Positions 10,475 through 22,103 of a DNA stretch of 64,000 nucleotides are shown piece after piece. The notes beneath the pieces are model-generated. The model saw only the letters and a list, made by a program, of their open reading frames with translations, was not told where the DNA came from and ran no database searches. Each line of letters starts with the position of its first letter. Position 1 is the stretch's first letter. The translations under genes and the position numbers were made by a program. This stretch comes from Calonectria ilicicola (Eukaryota; Ascomycota; Sordariomycetes; Hypocreales; Nectriaceae): positions 1,612,001 through 1,676,000 of the forward strand of contig CP085832.1 in assembly GCA_020809705.1 (NCBI GenBank), in the 5' to 3' direction.

Positions 10475-13400
10475 CTACTGTCTTAAAAACTCGAGAATAA
10501 GCAGTCTTTGAGTGCGACATGCAATGGCGATACATGAACCCCAAACCACGATATCACGGTCATGTCTTGGCCGGTAGTCTGGAGGCAGCCACAACAATTC
10601 AACTCCGTCCTTGAGGATCCACTCCATGTCGGGGCTCAATTTATATCCGCAACCAAAATATTTGGTTACGCTATCCTGAGGACGTTCAGCCAGCAGCGAT
10701 GCCAGCGATGCCGGGTCCAAATCCACGACGCCGCGGTCAGTGTAAAACATGGAGTCAGTGCCAGGGATACGCCGCAACAGGGGCCAACCTGTCGTACCAA
10801 AACCACTGATGGTTTCAACACAAACGGCATTTGTTCGATCAGTAACGTTCCAGACCTTGATGTTTTCCTGGCAGGCTGATACCAGGAATTCATTGTTTCC
10901 AGAGTGAAACGTCTCGATGAGTAGTGCATGATCGTGCGTTCCCAGTTTGCCAATAATTCCTGCAATGCAGATACTTCCATCATTGCATAGTAGCGCCAAT
11001 GTATCATCTCCACGAAGGAAGGCAGCAGCTTTAATAAGCCGAGGTTCGGTTTGTGGAACCAGCATTCCCGTTTCGATGTCCCAGATATGAAGCTTGCTGT
11101 TGAATACCCAGGCAACTAAACGGCTATCGCTAGAAAACACAGCACATTTACCAAGTTCATCAACCCCATGGCCAAAGAGGCGCTGCGGTGCTGCTGAATC
11201 GAGCCTCCATATTTCCAGGGTCTTGTAACCTCTTACAGCTAGCCAGTTGCCGTCCGGCGCGAAGACAGTATCAGGATATCTACCGGGCGGCGAGCGTTGG
11301 ATAGAAATGACGTGATGACTGCCATCGGACAAGTCCCAAAGCGTCATTCCATCATCTTTGTTCAAGGTGCACAGCTTCCGGCCATCAGGTGAAGAATTCA
11401 AGATTGGCTGAGAAGTATTATATGCGTTTTCTTTGCGTGTTGCATAAACGTCGTCAAGTACCGTGTCATTGACATCCAGGACGTCCGTCAACTCCCATAC
11501 TGTCACAGTGGAGCCATCCTTTGACACAGACTGCGTGTCGTCAGTCGACACTAATCGCGTGCCGTCGGGAGACAGTAACAGATGTGAAGAATGGTTGGAC
11601 GACTGGAGCTTAGCCAGGGGCGCTCCAGACACTGCATCCCAAACACAGATGTGGTCCAAGAACGTGCTCGATGAAGCCACACGACAGCCATCCCTGGAGA
11701 GAGTTATATTCTTGGTGTAACCATCGCGTGGAATCTTAATAGAAGGCTCAAATGCAGCAAGGGAATGCCAGATCTCAACTGGTTCATAGTCATGTCTTGG
11801 AACCACAGCCAGCGTCGAGCTATCTCCTGAGGGGCACACTTGGTATGCGGATTGCATTGCGGGGTGCATGGACGAAGACACTGATGAGCTCTTAAATACT
11901 CGCACACACTCGGCCTTGGTCGCGTCCCAGATCTCAGCGAAGTAAATATCTTGGTCACTTCCCATGACTGCAAACTGGGGCGAGTTCCCGTGACTAGGTA
12001 CTATAGACGTGAGTCGCTGTCCGGGCTTACATTGCTGCTCGATAACTTGGTCTCCATTGACGTCTTCGATATGCAGTGTCGAGTCGCAGACAGTAGCAAA
12101 AACAGTGTCGGTTATAAATGCGACGTCAATGAAATTTTTGTGCTGCACTGTCTTGACACTTGTGACGAGACCTGTTGCTCCTGCTTGCCGATGCATGTCA
12201 TAGATTGTCAACGTGGATGATGAGGACCCGTACTCGTTGAATGTGTGGACTAGCAAATATCGGCCGTCACTAGACATTACCATGCTAGCGGAGTAATCGA
12301 CCTTGACATCTACCGTCTGAATGTCTCGGGGCGAAAAGTCCCAGTACTGGACACGGCCAAGTGACTTGTTGATCCATGCGCACGCGTTGCCGTTGATGGA
12401 TGTGTATCGGGAATCAGAATCTATGGAATCCAGACGTCTCTGTTGCAGGCAATCACCTGTCTTCACATTCCAGAGTGTGGCTATACTCTCGCTTCCTGAT
12501 GTAGCCAGTGTCGTGAGGGTACTATTGTCCTGCCAGGCCATCCAATTCGGTTCCATCCTTTTGCCTGGATGCTCCAAAATTGTGCTGTACTGATTCCAAT
12601 TGGTTTTAACTCCACGGGCTGACTTGACGGAGGCGATAATTTCTTTTTCATGCATCCTCTTGATGACGCTGCAAGAAGGTGCAAATACAAGTGGTGATGC
12701 ATAGATCTGGAGGGGTATTTTTTCCACTGCGGGTCGAAAGGTCAAAAAGATGCGATGTGATTCAGTCACCAAAGTTTGCAATATATCCTGAGACCTTTGA
12801 TGCATACCCTAAATTAGTTAGAATTTGTTCCTGAATTTTTTCATGATCATTATGCCACTTACCAACCACTTTTTGAGCTGCTCGAGTGCATTGATGCCGG
12901 CAAAAGTCTCGCCGAGCAGTACAAAAGCTTCTATCCAATGCAATATATGCTCTCTCAGAAAATCGCAAATCAAGACGTGGATTCCTTCATCATCGCTACT
13001 GGCCCTTGATGCTATCAAATGATGGACCCAGTTGGTGCATGAGTAGGCAACTGGGAGAAGAGGATCGGGATCGGGTCGAACGTTGTTTGCGCCCCAATGA
13101 GTAGTATCGCCAAGTTGATAAATGTTTTTCTTCAAAGTCTGGCAAAGCATCTCAATTGACCCTTTGAAGATGCCAAAATGAGCTTGAGCCATGTCATCTT
13201 CGGTCATGCCCAAAGGCACGGACTTGAGATACTGCTGTTGATGGATGTAGTCTCTGGCAGACTGGTGAATAAAGCTGACTGTCTCATTGACCTTCAAAAA
13301 CGATATCCCTTGCACAATCAGCTTCCGCAGATGCTCTATACTAACAGCATCAACTTCTTTATTGCCAATGAGCCGTTGGATTTCTTGCAACCTCAACGGA

Positions 13401-15371
13401 CGCTCAGCAATAAAGACGAATCTCAAAATGGTTGTGCAGAAATCGGAATCAATCTCATCATCGATTATCCGCTTCATCATTGCCGCATAGATTTTGTCTA
13501 GGTCGACTAAGCCTCCTTGAATCTTTTCGATGATAAAGTCAGATGCAGACACCCTTAGATACTTGCCGTCAAGCATCCTTTGGATCTCTTCAAGCACCAA
13601 CGTTACCCAGAGATAGGATCCGTTTGCCCGCGAGGTAATTTCGTCTTTGACCCTTTGAAACTCTTCGGATCCTTGCTCAAGACTCTTGATACCATACAGC
13701 TTGTTGGTTATAAACTTTCCTATAGACTTTTCCATAGCCTCTTGTGGGATATCGTCTTCCATATCGAGGCGAAGAACGTCGGTTTTATCTTTTGACCCAG
13801 TGGAAATCCATGAATATGCTCGACTTGTCAAAATCCATCGACATCTTGACGACGAAGTGCTCATAATCAGTTCAAGAATTCTTTTCAAGTCATCGCTGCA
13901 CTCGTCAAGAGCATCGATGATGAGAATTCCATCCTCCATCAAAGGGTCTTCTATCATGCTCTTGAGAGTCTCGCAGAGAGCAGTCATTTTGTACTTCCCG
14001 CCGAGCTTCAATTGATCCTCACGATCTCTAACATGACTCAAGAGAGCAGGAATCCGTTGCGTGATTTCCCAAATAAGGCCTTGAAGAATAGCTACTTCCG
14101 TTCTCAGACTGGCATCAGTCCCAACACAAAAGAAGTATCCCAAGCTAAAACAGTTTTCGAACGACTTGATCAGGTTACAGAGGAGCATTGTCTTGCCCTT
14201 TCCGGCCTCGCCAGTGATCCAAAGCACTTTTTGAGGCTGCTCTGCCTCCGAAGGATCGGATTTTAGCCACTCGTGAAACTTGGGGCATTCATATATCCAT
14301 TCACAACAATATGCAAGAGGAGCTCCCACGCCATTCAGGATATTCTGCTTGGCAATAGATGGATCAGCCCCTCGGATAAGATCTCGACATCTCTCATCCT
14401 CACGATCTCCGTTGTGCGTCCTTTGCTGAGCAAGGGCTTCCAAAGCCAATTGGATCATTTTGCTCCAAGTCTGATCTCGTTGCTCGGTCGCAAACTGGGC
14501 GTATTGCTTCTGAAAATCAGATTCGGCTTTATTGATATCTTCGAAGCGCTTGGCCCAATCATCGTACGTGATCAAGTCCTCCAGCGAAGCGAGAAGTCTA
14601 TTTTTGTGCAGCGTGTAAACGCATCGCATCTGAAATGATAGGATTCTCGCATAAATTTTGACAATATCTGCTTCCATCTGCTTTTGTATGGCGAATCCTG
14701 ATGGGCTTTTACCGGCAGACGAGAGCATGTCTGTAAGATCCCAATACCACCCCATTTTTGCGGTGATATGGATAATTCCATCCCGTTGGGCTGCAAAGCG
14801 AGATGTAGCGTTGGATAAAACCTGTTTTATGTTAGCATATTTTTAAAGTTATGTTCAGTGTAATTGGTGAACAAACCTCTGATGTCAGACACACACCGCC
14901 CCAGGCAACAGAAGCTTCGGGCGAATGCACAATAACCTTGCTGACGAATTCTCTTATTGATTTTGTCAATCTCAGAGCCTCGTCAGGGCGATTTGTGATC
15001 TCTGCCTCCCTGTCTGCTCTGTCGAGCCCAGTCTCGATGGCTTTATCCATCAATAGCTTTCTCTGGGAAATATTCGCATCATCCCCAGCGGAAAGGGATT
15101 CGTCAGATTCAAAGTTGCTAATTTTCTTAATAATTTCTTCATATCTTTGGGCCAGCTTTGTTTCAGTCGCGAGGACTTCATCATAAGCCTTGTTCCAGAT
15201 GGAGGCTTTGGTGTAGACCAAACGAGGGGCAGGTTGAAACGCCGTAGTTGGCTGTGAAACTGGTGCAGAATTTCGGATCGGCTGGGTTTTTGGTTCTGGT
15301 TTCTCTGAAATGCTATCCTCCAGGTGCTTCTTAGGCTTTCGCCAGCACAGGAGTTTTCGACAACACCCCAT
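10475..15371 (-). CDS. NLR-like protein: NWD N-terminal domain, NACHT NTPase, WD40 repeats
   Basis: Exons are 14877-15371, 12863-14821 and 10475-12808. Introns are 55 nt (14822-14876; branch CTAAC) and 54 nt (12809-12862; GTAAGT, CTAAC, TTTAG). The product is 1595 residues. I choose the ATG at 15371 over one 54 nt upstream because it has the better context (ACCATGG) and yields MGCCRKLLCWRKPKK, a typical N-myristoylation plus palmitoylation and basic patch. Residues about 50-330 match the NACHT_N domain of NWD proteins (SIWNKAYDEVLATE). NACHT follows, with Walker A GEAGKGKT near 370 and Walker B ILIIDALDEC near 462. From about 818 to the end come divergent WD40-type repeats (many WD/W-x-V-x-x units). 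This is the architecture of fungal STAND/NLR proteins related to HET-E/HET-D/NWD2, which act in non-self recognition and regulated cell death. The repeats are not near-identical, unlike fast-evolving HET-E types. Confidence 0.92.
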
Positions 15372-16611
15372 GGTTAAGTTATGCGAAAAATTGATGAAGA
15401 TGGATGCGTTCTCAAATCCAAACAATTTGGAGATGTTGGGAGGTCAAAGGGGCAAAAAGAAGGCATTAGGCGTGAACTGAAACCTAACCGCACGATGATT
15501 CATATCTGACGTGGCAGCGGCTTGTATGGGATCGTCGAGGTACCCGGCTAGGGGAAACAACAATACTCAACTAGCCTGCCGAGCCTGGCTACCTGGATGC
15601 CCCACCGCGCTTGAGAACTACGCCACCATATCCAACCAACCGATACCCAGGTAGTGCTCCACGATGCCCGTCGGGCTTTTCTACGTGGCGACTGCCAACA
15701 TGCGGTGTGGGAATAGAGTCAGTCGCGTCGTATCACGGCAAAAACAGCCACTCAAAATAGCAGAAAATACATCATGGTGCCAAGCCATGAAAGGTGTAGG
15801 GGGGTTTCTGTAGCGTAATGCAGGACTCCAAGCTAGCAAAATCATGGTTTAGAAACATCGTCACATGCTGCACAAAATAGTAATCACATAAGTGGTATCA
15901 ATTCCTGGGTCAAAGCCCATTTCACTCTGATTCCATATCGACTCCATTCATTCACTCCAGTTATCCCGTGTATCCTTCTTGTTTTTTCCCCCACATTCCA
16001 TTGTATCGTACCTCCCCAATCCAAAGCTCCATAACCCATGATAAAATAGCAACAAGTTGGTGCTCAAACTTCCACCAACCAGACGGATATCAAAGCCAAA
16101 GAATAATGCGTGCCATAGAACCATGACGCAATAATACGGAGGGGGTATGAGGAGAAAAAAAGCCAGCCAAGCCAAACATGCCAAAAGGAAAAAAAGGCCG
16201 TCAGAACTGAAATGAGCTAAGGAAACAAATCTCGTCAATTCCAACTCCCGCTTGCTCCAAACGCTGTGATGCTGATTATTATCGCACTTATTTATAGTTC
16301 ATGTGTGTGCGATTTGAGTTTATCTTTGCTAGTCGCGATGCTAATACACCGAGATCTGTGTAGGAATAACCATGTTTTATATTGTTGGAATCGTAGACGG
16401 GGGTCCTCAGGCTATGTATGTCGTATATTGAGTCCCGTCATGGTGATTATGAAAACATTAATTAGTAGATAAAACGCCGGCTTGCGGCGAGTCGTAAGAT
16501 TCATTATGTTGACGTGTCTATATCGATGGGGGGTGGCATCGATAGGAGATGTGTGTGTTCGTGTGCTTTTTCGGTATTCGCCATTGGCGAGGTGCGTAGA
16601 TCATAAAAAAT
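15372..16611. other. Intergenic region, 1.24 kb
   Basis: This stretch lies between the 5' end of the NLR gene and the 3' end of LTE1. It includes a separated inverted repeat CTACCTGG (15589-15596) / CCAGGTAG (15647-15654). The half next to LTE1 is A/T-rich 3' flank. No gene or RNA was recognised. Confidence 0.5.
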
Positions 16612-19600
16612 TTACTCAAGTGCTTCAGAGTGATGCCGAATCTCCTCGTCGTTCAGAGCGCTCATCCAGAGGCAACGCTCAGTGATGCCTTCAATCGGTT
16701 GGAACTTGTACCTTGTGCTCGCCTCCAGCAGTCGAAGCAGGGTCTTGACGACAGCGGCGGCGATACGGCACCTTTCAAAATTCACCAAGGGCGGCGTGGT
16801 GGGCGAACCGGCAATCTCTGAAGGTCGTTGTGCGTTGTACAAGAGATCATGGGTGTAAATACCCACAAATGGGATACATCCCAAATCTGAACCAACTTCC
16901 ATTTCGGCTCTCAGGTTGTAAAAGTTGCGCATCGGAGTCACCAGATTTTCCAACTCCCGCAGAGTCTTGAGATCGTGAGGAGGGATCAGAGACCAGGTCT
17001 TGGTAAGACGAGAAACCTCATTGCTGGACAAGGCAATAGTGAGTTGGGCCAGCGTTGCAAAATTGCGATAGCGTCGGCAGTGGTTTGCAATGTGGATGAA
17101 TTTAGTGATGCATCGCGCTCTCTCGATTATATCCTGGGTCATGACAATCTGCGATATAGCCCATTTGACGACAATATTAAACCGGGCAATAACCACCTCA
17201 ACTCCATGGGCATCCGTGTTACGCAAAAAGTCTACCCAAGATCGGGAATCATTATTGGTAGCATTCTTCCAATTCATATCGATGAGCTCTTTCCAGTCGA
17301 TTTCGTTCAGAGCATCCTTCTCAATGAGGGTGAATTGTTGGGCCAAAATCTCCGAATCAAATGCCAGAATAAATGGAAGATGCACAGCGTACTTGTGAGG
17401 CGGAGCAGGCTCAGGCCTAGGGGCCATTCGAAGGGGCTCGGTCGCCAGGGTCTGACTATCCAAAGTGCTGGTGGACATCATGTACGGCGCCGTCGGGGTT
17501 GTCTCGGGTGTGGGGGGAAGAGGTCTGCGACTGTACACTTGGTCCTCATGCATTTCAGGTACTTTGAAGGATTGAGGTGGCGACATCTCAAGAGCTTGGA
17601 CGAGTGTCATTGGAGGCGAGGGAGGGCTCCTCTTTGGCATGGGAGTTGCAGGCGACCCGAGAGGATGGGCAGGAAGATTTAATCGAGTAGGGAAACCCTT
17701 CTCGTGGTCAAACTCATCCTCGAGTCCCTCGATGGACATTTCTGATGATAGATCGCTGTCATCGTTGAGGAATGACTCGTCTTCTTCATCTGTGCCTTGA
17801 GACACACCCTTACCCAACTTGAGACTTTTGATACCTTGAGTGTTGATACCCTCGTATGACGTTCGCCGCGAGTCACCGTCTAAAAAGGCATAATTATTCC
17901 TCTTTCTTGGCGTGGCATCCTCATCCGGGCCTTCTAGGATAGACAAATCTGCCCACTCATGCGTGTCGCGTCGACTGGATCCCTCTTCGGTCGCATCCCG
18001 ATCAAGTATCGGAATGGAAGAATATGATTCTTGAGACGAAGAGAGGAATGACCTTGCCTCGGCGTGATGTTGATTCGGGCTCAGGAAACCGCTTTGGGGG
18101 TCCGATGGTCCAGGTTCATCTTGATCGGGATCCAGCATGAACGTTTGCCTCAAATGGAGCTCCCCCTTGTTGCCTGCCTGTGGTTCGCCGAGCGCGATGC
18201 CGATTTCGGCAGGGTCAATGACGTCTTGCTGTCTTGGTCTCTTCTCCACATATTTACCCTCAAGCTTCAACAAAGCAGCCTCAATTCCTCCATCTTCGTC
18301 ATCATCATCAGGAATCTGAGCTAGCCGTTGAGCTTCAACCTCGAACGAAGGCCGCATCACTGGCTTGGATGAATGGGTGCTAAAAAGCGACAGGTCCCGT
18401 TTTGGTGCCTTGCCGGCTAGCTGGCCAACAGAAAAGACCGAGGAGCGCTGCTGTGGGTAGTCAGTTGAGAGCACAGCGTTTCCAAATGAATCAACGCGTG
18501 GGCTGAAGAGAAACGAGCTTCTAGCAGATCCCGAATACGTAGTCAGAGATCCAACTGAGCGAGATCTTCGCAACGACCCTTGGCCTTGGTCCAGCTCTCC
18601 AACATTGGTTGCTGCTCTGAGGTCACCACCAGGACGTCTTCGCAAAACTCGAAGAGGTTGAGGTACTGCAACATCAGAGTCATCGTGGCGAATCGAGCGA
18701 GCTGAGGCCCCGGAGTATGACGTAGCGTCAAAGCTTTGAGAGGAAGACAAGCCCGTGAGGCTCCCAGCAGAGTACCGGCGTTTTTGTAACACAGAATTAA
18801 GCGACAGGTGTGTCCTGCTCGACTTGTGCCGGCGATGACCCCGGAAGGAAACAGGGGGATAAGGGCGACCATTCTTCTGGGACGGTGTTGGCGAAAAAGA
18901 TGGCCTAGGTTGCTCCTCGGAAGTACGGGCATCCTGACCAGAACCCAAAGTGTCTAGATCAGGTACAAAGGGCGGCAAGGGATCCTGGGAGAGTGATGGC
19001 TGAATGACATGCTGATTAAGCAGATACGAAGATCGTCTAGGTGTGCCACGAACTGAGGGCGCCGGCGGTGTGGTCGGGGGTGTGGGATCTGCGCCGCCAA
19101 GTTGAAAAGATTCTGCGAAAGCATCGACTGATGGGGGCACGCTAGCTGTCTCAAGGTGATGACCAATGTCAAAGGGGGCCGTATCATCCACGATAACAAT
19201 CGACTTGCTTCCTGCAGTAATTGCCATGTCGCTGGCTGGTCGAAGATGGGTGCCATGGCCGATGTTTAACATGCTCGAGTCCAGATGTGCAGTCGAATAC
19301 TCCAGCTCAGCAGGCATGGATGTCATTGAGTTTGGTGACATTCCACGTCGCTCGGCTTCTGCAGCGGCCTCTTCTCGGACAGCCTTCTTGAAATCCTCGG
19401 CCACCTCAGCTCCCAGCATATCGATCCTTACAGGAGGTCGGACGCCATTGGATCGGTAACGGCTTTGTGGGACAACTGCTGAACCGGGGAGTCGGTTGGT
19501 CGTCGCGCCACGCGGGCCGATTGAAGCTACATTAATGAAGCTTCCGTGTGGCGAGGAGTGGCCTTGGGTCCTAGTGCTCAATGCTCGTCGCACACTTCCA

Positions 19601-22103
19601 ATCAGCTTCTTCATTCCATGCCCAGACATTGCGCCGCCAGGAGATCTTTCTTTAGCCAGGTCAGGATTATCTGGGAGAGGGGTGTTAACCATTCTACCTC
19701 CTCTAGGAAGGTCATCCATTTCAATATCCACGAATGCCTGCGCTGGTGGCAACAGGTTTCCACGGACGAGGCTTCCCGCATAAGGAACAGTCATCAAGAA
19801 TTCCTGATCCTTGAATGAGAACTTGTCGGAATTGTGATCCCTCAAAGAATCCGTCAAACTATTGTTCCGCTTATGTGCCGGGGGTGCTGGGCGCACTCGT
19901 TTGCCCACCAAGGCTCGCGGTGTTGTAGCAACTTGCCCTGTTTGATTATATATTGGGGTTGCAGTAACAGGATGAGCACCCAAGGGGTTTGGGGTCTGAG
20001 AGTTGAGGGCCCTGGTGGATTTGTTGGGGATGGAGCAAGATATAATGTCCAGACTAGCCATACTGACTGGCGATGCCGGGCCCTGGTCCTCTGGAGTGTG
20101 TTCTGGAATAATTTGCTGCTCTGGGGTGCTTGGTCGGTTGTCATATACAATTGAGTCGCCGACCTGGCCGCCTCGAGAGAGCTCAGCAATAAAGCTGGTC
20201 CTCTCAAGAGTGTTTCTTCGGAACATGCTCTCAACTCGGACCGGCTCCCCTTCCTCTCCATCCCAAAATGACGGATCTAAGCCGGGGTCCCGGTGACCTG
20301 CAATCCCACCAGGGGTAATTGGGACACTTGTATCGAGAGTATCGTCGAAATCAGGACCGTCCCAATACAGAGCGCAAACCCGTCTCCAGCACTTTTTCAG
20401 CTCTCCCAAGATTTTAATCGGCGCCTTCCGGGTTTGCGGACTTTGCGATAACTCGGCGACGAACTCGTTTAACAACTCGCAAAAAGTGATACGAAGATTG
20501 TAGTCCAGCACGAAATCGTCCATAAAATAATTTAGAATCCAATGGCGCAACGCGACAAAGGTCCGCACTCGAACAACGAGACCAGTTTCATCGTCTCTCC
20601 CCAGCGCCCACTTGAGTCTCGCAACAAGCATTCGCAACAAGTCGACGGATTCGAGAAAGGCACGGAAAGTCAAGAAGAAGTCGGATATTAACTCGTAGTC
20701 CAAAAAGCTCGGTGAAGTAATCTCGGCGACGAGACGCGGTGGTGTGGCGGCTGTAACGGCACCGGTGACGGACGAATATCGCACCAAAACTCGATCGTCA
20801 CAAGCGGGCTTAAATGTGAGGTTGTCGAACATGGCCGGCTCGGTCTTCGAGTATGATACGTAGGAGGGTCGAATCGGTCGGTTTTGTCGCGAAGAGTGAT
20901 TCGAGGACGATGACGCCGAGAGAGAGAAGCGCAAAGGCGGCGCAGCCAAAGTGCTATGCCGCCTTGAGTTGTTCATCGAGCCCTGAGGACGCAACATTGA
21001 GGCGACACTATTGCGAAAATCCTCGGTAGGAGCGTACGACGAACCGCGTATTAACGGAGAACCGCTGATGGTGAATCGAGGAGTTCCTATGCGCCACGAC
21101 GGAATGTTAATGTCAATGTGTGGTGTGCTGGTAGGGTCCAAATCTTCCATTGTCCGTGGACGATTGGTGTCGCCCGGTTTGGAGATGATAATTTTCAGAT
21201 CGCCAGTGTCAGATCCCTTGGCCACATTGGCCTCGCGGACCGTGCTGTCGGAGTGAGGGCGTCGGTGCTGAACAGGGCGGCTGGGATCCGGTGTGTCTGA
21301 GAAAAAGGTGTGGTCAGGGCCAAAAGGTGAGGCTTGTGGAGTGGGAGTCCACTGGCTGATGTGCAGCTCACTGCCCTCGTCCTCTGCGGATCTATCCTGA
21401 ACAAGGGAATCCAAGCCAGCTGTGCTCGGCGGCGTGATAGGAAACGCGGACTGGGGCTGGGGACATCGCTGGTTGGCGGGTCGAACAGTTGGCCTGAAGG
21501 AATGTCAGCGCGGTGTCCTTAGAGGTCAGAGTTTCGGGCGCCCGTTTCGTTTCTTCCCAACGGCGCGGCAGGGTCGACGTTTAGAAACTCTCTGATGCAA
21601 TGCATTCCAGTGCAGCGGGACTAGCGAAATCAACCAGTCACGTACCTTAGATATATACGGCCGTTATTACCAACGTTTGCGACAGTGAATTGGCGACCTT
21701 CACGGCCCGTAGGTCCACCGTCCAAGTTGATGTCATATTTGAGAAAGTTATTAGAATTGTCAGCATCGATTGTGGTGGCGAGACCAAGGCCCCTGGCGGC
21801 GGTAGGTCTAGGCTGAACCGAGCGCCGCTCAGTATGAGGGACCAATGGCCGGGAGGTTGGAGGGATGCGAGTAGTGGCCGACCTAACGGGTCTCTTGGGC
21901 GTCGAGGAGTCTCTGGCGACTGTTGGCAGGGCGGTATTCGTGAGAGGACTGGCCGAAGCGGCGACTGCCCCGGACCCGGACATCGCACTGGGCATCGGAT
22001 CCCTGATGGCGCGCTGGGAGACGGAGACAGAGGCTGGTAATTGCGCGCTGTGACCAGCAGCTGGCGGTAGCGGGTCTGGTGAAGGTTCTAGCAAGGTCGC
22101 CAT
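16612..22103 (-). CDS. LTE1: Ras-family guanine nucleotide exchange factor Lte1
   Basis: Exon 1 is 21646-22103, starting at the ATG in CCCATGGCG. A 152 nt intron (21494-21645; GTACGT, CTTCAG) leads in phase to exon 2, 16612-21493, for 1779 residues. Around residues 380-480 lies a RasGEF N-terminal domain (DDRVLVRYSSVTGAVTAATP, LISDFFLTFRAFLE). The RasGEF (CDC25-homology) catalytic domain occupies about 1500-1775 (LAQQFTLIEKDALNEIDW, VVKWAISQIVMTQDI, RNFATLAQLTIALSS). The ~1000 residues between are Ser/Pro-rich, disordered and full of likely phosphorylation sites. In yeast Lte1 promotes mitotic exit through the Tem1 pathway at the bud cortex; in filamentous fungi the orthologue is taken to act on septation and mitotic exit signalling. 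The exon 1 end, NGRIYLR, reads straight into PTVRPANQ, which supports the join. Confidence 0.92.

Noticed and set aside
10475..12808. HET-E-like hypervariable WD40 array
   Set aside because: The WD units are divergent from each other, with no near-identical 42-codon repeats, so concerted hypervariation is not supported.
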